The notes under the pieces are model-generated. The model was not told the DNA's origin. It saw only the letters and a list, made by a program, of their open reading frames with translations, and searched no databases. The translations under genes and the position numbers were made by a program. Of a DNA stretch of 64,000 nt, positions 60,152 to 64,000 are shown in pieces. This DNA comes from Corynebacterium sp. GTDB lineage: Bacteria > Actinomycetota > Actinomycetes > Mycobacteriales > Mycobacteriaceae. Location of the stretch: assembly GCF_030532965.1 (NCBI RefSeq), contig NZ_JAUNKC010000003.1:1-64000 (forward strand), given 5' to 3'. Position 1 is the stretch's first letter; each line of letters opens with the position of its first letter.

Positions 60152-62728
60152 CTAGGCTTCTAGCGTCCCGCCGTTTTCTTCCGCCAGCCGTTGCGCCGCC
60201 ATCGCTTCAGCCTGTGCTTGGAATTGCTTGCGCAGCATGAACAACTGGCGAATGGTTTCTTCCTTGATGGCGTCCTTCATGGCGTTGAACATGTCGCCGC
60301 CTTCTTTTTGGTATTCCACCAACGGGTCGCGTTGCGCCATGGCGCGCAGCCCGATGCCCTCTTTGAGGTAATCCATTTCGTACAGGTGCAGCCGCCACTT
60401 CTGGTCGATCACCGGCAAGATAACCTGACGTTCCAGGTTCCGCATCTGCGCCTCGCCACCGATCATGGTGATGGCCTCTTCCAACTCTTCGTACTGCGAA
60501 TGAGCATCGGCGAGGATGGCTTCGCGTAGTTGGTCGGCGGAAAGTTCACCGGCCGCACCGTAATCGGTGCCTTCGATGAGTTCTTCCACCTGGAAGGACG
60601 GACCGTAGAGGGATTCCAGTGCGTTCCACAGGCCTTCGAGATCCCAGTCTTCCACGTAGCCGTTGGCGGTAGCGCCGTCGACGTAGGCGGAGATGGTTTC
60701 GTCGATCATCGATTGGATGTTGTCGGCAATGTCGGCGGATTCCAGAATCTCACGCCGCTCCCGGTAGATGACCTTGCGCTGCTCGTTCATAACTTCGTCG
60801 TACTTGAGCACGTTCTTGCGCATTTCGAAGTTCTGGTTTTCCACCTGGGTCTGAGCACCCTTGATGGAGTTGTCCACCATCTTTGCTTCGATCGGAACGT
60901 CGTCCGGAACGTTGAGCCGGTTCATGATGTGCTCCAGGGTTGCGCCCATGAACCGAACCATCAAATCGTCGCGCATGGAAAGGTAGAACCGGGTGGTGCC
61001 TGGGTCGCCCTGACGGCCGGAACGACCCCGCAGCTGGTTGTCGATACGCCGGGATTCGTGGCGTTCGGTGCCTAGGACGTACAGGCCACCTGCTTTGCGT
61101 ACCTTTTCCGCCAGTTCTTCCGACTTGGCCTTTTGCTTTGCCAGCTCGCTGTCCCAGGCTGCTTCGTACTCTTCGGGGGTTTCGATCGGGTCGAGCCCGC
61201 GCTCACGCAACACAATATCGGCGATGATATCGGGGTTACCGCCAAGCACGATGTCGGTACCGCGGCCAGCCATGTTGGTCGCCACGGTGACGGCGGACGG
61301 CAGTCCAGCCTTGGCAATAATCTGGGCTTCCTGCGCGTGGTATTTCGCGTTGAGAACGTTGTGCTTGATGCCCTTTCGCTGCAGGAGCTTCGACAGGTAT
61401 TCCGAGCGTTCCACGGAAGTGGTACCCACGAGAACCGGCTGCCCCTTGGCCACGCGGTCGGCAATGTCGTCGACCACTGCCGCGAATTTGGCTTCCTGGG
61501 TCTTGTACACCAGGTCGGTGAGGTCTTCACGCTGTGGGGTGCGGTTGGTCGGGATCGGAACCACGTCGAGCTTGTAAATTTGGTACAGCTCAGCCGCTTC
61601 GGTTTCGGCGGTACCGGTCATGCCGGCGAGTTTGTCGTAGAGGCGGAAGTAGTTCTGCAGGGTGATGGTTGCCAGAGTCTGGTTTTCGCTCTTGATCTCC
61701 ACCCCTTCTTTCGCCTCAATGGCCTGGTGCATGCCTTCGTTGTAGCGACGGCCCTCTAGGACACGACCGGTGAAATCGTCCACGATCATGACTTCGCCAG
61801 CCCGGACGATGTAGTCCTTGTCGCGGGTGAACAGTTCCTTCGCCTTGATGGCGTTATTAAGGTAGCTGACCAATTGGGAGTTTTCCGGGGCGTAGAGGTT
61901 ATCGATGCCGATCTGATCCTCCACGAAGGCCACGCCTTCTTCCTTCACGCCGATGGTGCGCTTGCGGTGGTCCACCTCATAGTGGATTCCTTCCCGCATC
62001 TTCGGCGCGAGGGTAGCGAAGATGGAATACAGGTGGGAGGGGCCGTCGGCCGGGCCGGAAATGATAAGCGGGGTGCGGGCTTCGTCGATAAGGATGGAGT
62101 CAACCTCGTCGACGATAGCGTAGTGATGCCCACGCTGCACCAAATCCGTAAGGGAATGCGCCATGTTGTCACGCAAGAAGTCGAAGCCCAATTCGTTATT
62201 GGTGCCGTAAGTGATGTCGGCGTTATACGCTTTTCGACGCTCATCCGGGTTCATATTGGCAAGGATGACTCCGACCTCAAGGCCGAGGAACCGGTGGACA
62301 CGCCCCATCCATTCCGCGTCGCGCTTAGCCAGGTAATCATTGACCGTAACCACGTGAACGCCCTTACCTTCCAAGGCGTTTAAGTAAGCGGGCAGCACGC
62401 AGGTCAGGGTCTTACCTTCACCGGTACGCATCTCGGCAACACCGCCGAAGTGCAGGGCGGCACCACCCATGACCTGAACCAGATAGTGCTTCTGGTCGAG
62501 CACGCGCCAGGAGGCTTCCCGCGCCACGGCGAACGCCTCCAACAGGAGGTCGTCGATGGTTTCGCCCGCGGCGATTCGCTCTTTAAACTCAGCTGTCTTC
62601 GCCTTGAGTTCCGCATCAGTCAGATCTGCATATTCTGGCTCGAGGGCAAGCACGTCTTCCGCAATCTTTTGCAGTCGCTTAACCTTGCGACCTTCACCGA
62701 TTCGGAGCATCTTGGAAAGTCCAAACAC
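60152..62728 (-). CDS. secA: Preprotein translocase ATPase SecA (SecA1)
   Basis: An 858-residue SecA. Walker A is MRTGEGKTL, the DEAD-like box is [20 protein letters not shown], and motif RGSGRQGD-type region reads [16 protein letters not shown]. Preprotein cross-linking and scaffold regions follow, ending [15 protein letters not shown] and a short acidic tail without the zinc motif, as in mycobacterial SecA1. It drives protein export through SecYEG. The start ATG 62728 is preceded by AAGGAT. The gene converges with the DUF6459 gene and follows hpf. Confidence 0.96.
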   Translation of the reverse strand: MFGLSKMLRIGEGRKVKRLQKIAEDVLALEPEYADLTDAELKAKTAEFKERIAAGETIDDLLLEAFAVAREASWRVLDQKHYLVQVMGGAALHFGGVAEMRTGEGKTLTCVLPAYLNALEGKGVHVVTVNDYLAKRDAEWMGRVHRFLGLEVGVILANMNPDERRKAYNADITYGTNNELGFDFLRDNMAHSLTDLVQRGHHYAIVDEVDSILIDEARTPLIISGPADGPSHLYSIFATLAPKMREGIHYEVDHRKRTIGVKEEGVAFVEDQIGIDNLYAPENSQLVSYLNNAIKAKELFTRDKDYIVRAGEVMIVDDFTGRVLEGRRYNEGMHQAIEAKEGVEIKSENQTLATITLQNYFRLYDKLAGMTGTAETEAAELYQIYKLDVVPIPTNRTPQREDLTDLVYKTQEAKFAAVVDDIADRVAKGQPVLVGTTSVERSEYLSKLLQRKGIKHNVLNAKYHAQEAQIIAKAGLPSAVTVATNMAGRGTDIVLGGNPDIIADIVLRERGLDPIETPEEYEAAWDSELAKQKAKSEELAEKVRKAGGLYVLGTERHESRRIDNQLRGRSGRQGDPGTTRFYLSMRDDLMVRFMGATLEHIMNRLNVPDDVPIEAKMVDNSIKGAQTQVENQNFEMRKNVLKYDEVMNEQRKVIYRERREILESADIADNIQSMIDETISAYVDGATANGYVEDWDLEGLWNALESLYGPSFQVEELIEGTDYGAAGELSADQLREAILADAHSQYEELEEAITMIGGEAQMRNLERQVILPVIDQKWRLHLYEMDYLKEGIGLRAMAQRDPLVEYQKEGGDMFNAMKDAIKEETIRQLFMLRKQFQAQAEAMAAQRLAEENGGTLEA

Positions 62729-62831
62729 GAGTAATCCTTTACTTGGTCTTAGAGCGTCTTTTTTGCTTCGATTTTCTAGCAGTTAACAATAACTTTTTCA
62801 TTGTACGCTTAAGAAGCACAAAAGAAAGAAC

Positions 62832-62864
62832 CCAAGCTGGTTACTTCAGTTTCACTCAGCTTGG
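62832..62864 (-). terminator. Terminator between hpf and secA
   Basis: CCAAGCTG (62832-62839) and CAGCTTGG (62857-62864) form an 8-bp perfect stem. On the minus strand it is followed by GTTCTTTCTTTTG. It lies about 100 bases past the hpf stop and 100 bases before the secA start. Confidence 0.75.
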
Positions 62865-62962
62865 ATCTAGCACTTATTCTTTTTTCAATGCGCCAACTGG
62901 CGGGAAGCTAACGATAAGAATCCAACATTCTCACTTCCACCAATCGGCGCATCGAAAGTTTT

Positions 62963-63619
62963 TTATTCGGTAACCAGGGAGATCAGACCGTAGTCAAAGG
63001 CATGACGCCGGTACACCACGGAGGGCTGACCATTTTCCTCGTTGATAAAGAGGTAGAAGTCGTGTCCCACCAATTCCATTTCCGACAAGGCATCGTCAAC
63101 GCTCATTGGGTTAGCCGGGTGTTCCTTGGTACGAACAATCTGGCCTGGCAAAACATCTTCCACCTGGTCCGCATACGGATCGTGATCGTACTGACCTTCA
63201 GCGCGGACTTCCTCGGCCTCCATGACCAGACCGGCGGTTGCCTCACCGGTGCTGATTGGGGTGCGGTGGCCGGACAAAGAAATGGATCGACGAGCTTTCA
63301 CCTTGCGCAAGGACCGTTCCATCCGAGAAAGTGCGGTTTCGAGCGCCGCGTAGAAGGAATCTTCCTTTGCCTCGGCGCGGGCGATGTGCCCCTTGCCGGT
63401 TGCCGTGATCTGAATCCGGTCGCTTTCGTCTGCGCGACGCGGATTACGCTCGTGTTGTAGCTCTACGTGGAAGAAGGTGAGGGTCGGGTCTAGCCGTGCA
63501 ATCTTGGCTAATTTATTGTGTACCCGTTCCGCAAAGTGCTCCGGAACCTCAACGTTACGTCCGGTGATGGTCACCTTGACGTCTGGGCTCAGGGACTCGT
63601 TACCAGCAGGCGTGGTCAT
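62963..63619 (-). CDS. hpf: Long-form ribosome hibernation factor HPF
   Basis: A 218-residue long HPF, which dimerises 70S ribosomes into inactive 100S particles. The N-terminal domain begins VKVTITGRNVEVPEHFAERV and the C-terminal domain has VLPGQIVRTKEHPANPMSVD and DFYLFINEENGQPSVVYRRH. I choose ATG 63619, ten bases after GGAAGG, which matches the usual family length; the frame also opens at 63727, adding 36 residues without family match. It matches Rv3241c. The comF-like gene lies upstream. Confidence 0.93.
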   Translation of the reverse strand: MTTPAGNESLSPDVKVTITGRNVEVPEHFAERVHNKLAKIARLDPTLTFFHVELQHERNPRRADESDRIQITATGKGHIARAEAKEDSFYAALETALSRMERSLRKVKARRSISLSGHRTPISTGEATAGLVMEAEEVRAEGQYDHDPYADQVEDVLPGQIVRTKEHPANPMSVDDALSEMELVGHDFYLFINEENGQPSVVYRRHAFDYGLISLVTE

Positions 63620-63757
63620 AATCACGTGCCTTCCTGTGTCGGCCGCCTCGGTAGGAATATGAGTGGGATTACTCACCCCACCTTCAGTGGCGGGTTCAAC
63701 TTCCACTCCCAAGCATACGCTGGTCATAACATTTGTGCCATGCTTCTATTCACCCTC

Positions 63758-64000
63758 TTAGGCATGCGCCCAAGTTAGTGCCCCCCGAACCTTAATTCCG
63801 GCGCAGTTCAACGCCATAACCGTCGCGGAAATGGTCGCCCCCGTTGTCGCAACATCGTCGATAAGCAGGACATGACCAGTTAGGTTTTTCACAGCTTGCA
63901 TATCCACCCGAACCGCCCCCGAAAGATTATGCTTCCGCTCGATCGCGCTCAGCCCCACCGATTCTCGCGCCGACTCCGTGGTGTGCACCAATTCTGCCAC
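63758..64000 (-). CDS. ComF-like phosphoribosyltransferase (partial)
   Basis: The C-terminal 80 residues of a ComF-family protein; the 5' part lies beyond the window end. The PRPP-binding motif VLLIDDVATTGATISAT is intact, followed by ALNCAGIKVRGALTW. It matches Rv3242c by position. The family is named for a Bacillus competence operon, but most members have no proven role in DNA uptake. The copy of the 11-mer at 63856-63866 encodes part of LLIDD. Confidence 0.85.
   Translation of the reverse strand: MAELVHTTESARESVGLSAIERKHNLSGAVRVDMQAVKNLTGHVLLIDDVATTGATISATVMALNCAGIKVRGALTWAHA

Larger units (their letters stand above)
731..63866. repeat. Dispersed 11-mer family CGTCGA[A/C/T]AAGC, 27 copies
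   Basis: Exact copies with A at the variable position are on + at 731, 3147, 25314, 39269, 52369, 55443 and on - at 4212, 7758, 11527, 37812, 41394, 62229. With C: + 29007, 29070, 30228, 33015, 48453, 48468; - 1681, 24861, 32865, 46074. With T: + 34862, 63856; - 9863, 10343, 51868. No G form was found. Numbers are the left coordinate. All were located by eye, so a few may be missed. Two copies are intergenic (7758, 30228). Confidence 0.8.

Noticed and set aside
1..64000. CRISPR arrays, rRNA genes, prophage or insertion sequences
   Set aside because: No regularly spaced identical repeats, rRNA-like sequence, transposase or phage proteins were seen.

Overview
The window reads as a chromosome segment of a mycolic-acid actinobacterium, most likely a Corynebacterium. 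The reasons are moderately high GC, GTG/TTG starts, a WhiB1/WhcE regulator, a SigH-RshA pair, AdnAB in place of RecBCD, and a gene order from about 21 kb onward that follows the Mycobacterium tuberculosis Rv3193c-Rv3242c block (UPF0182, PDZ/Lon protease, DUF2342, Rv3196-like, uvrD2, nudC, K+ channel, adnB, adnA, TIGR02569, DUF3152, DUF3107, rhlE, Rv3212-like, whiB1, rshA, sigH, aroA, rsgA, desaturase and its reductase, secA, hpf, comF). These assignments come from reading the proteins; no database search was run. The species is not identified.

Layout. (1) 0.15-12.5 kb: an uptake and catabolism locus. A minus-strand operon runs lipoprotein binding protein, two permeases, a fused double ATPase, GH29 alpha-L-fucosidase, CutC-family protein and ROK sugar kinase. 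It diverges from a ROK-family repressor and an M81 (MlrC-like) metallopeptidase. A perfect 25-bp palindrome lies between the divergent units, and a strong hairpin separates the binding-protein gene from the permeases. A broken peptidase E (S51) gene closes the left end. The set fits import of a small peptide or glycopeptide followed by trimming and phosphorylation of a sugar.
(2) 12.7-20.3 kb: a compact five-gene operon that is visibly AT-richer than its surroundings. It encodes an MFS exporter, an Fe(II)/2-oxoglutarate oxygenase, a one-module NRPS in the order A-PCP-C with no thioesterase, an ATP-grasp ligase and a FemAB/GNAT-like transferase. It is the best candidate here for an undescribed system: a small modified peptide or amide pathway resembling dapdiamide-type logic. 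The initiator tRNA gene follows.
(3) 21-47 kb: conserved core with envelope and protein-quality genes, then a recombination-repair block (UvrD2, AdnB, AdnA) interleaved with NudC and a potassium channel, then RhlE and a propeller protein.
(4) 47-60 kb: WhiB1/WhcE, the 24-residue ribosomal protein bL37, a lipoprotein, a secreted DUF4185 protein, RshA/SigH, YbaK, DUF4253, a divergent SRAP/aroA pair, rsgA, and an acyl desaturase with its reductase.
(5) 59-64 kb: DUF6459, secA, hpf and a truncated comF-like gene.

Across the window I find an 11-mer family, CGTCGA[A/C/T]AAGC, in 27 copies (12 A, 10 C, 5 T). It occurs in all reading frames, on both strands and in intergenic DNA, and it is absent from about 11.5 to 24.9 kb, the stretch that includes the NRPS operon. 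This looks like a DNA-level signal rather than a coding effect.
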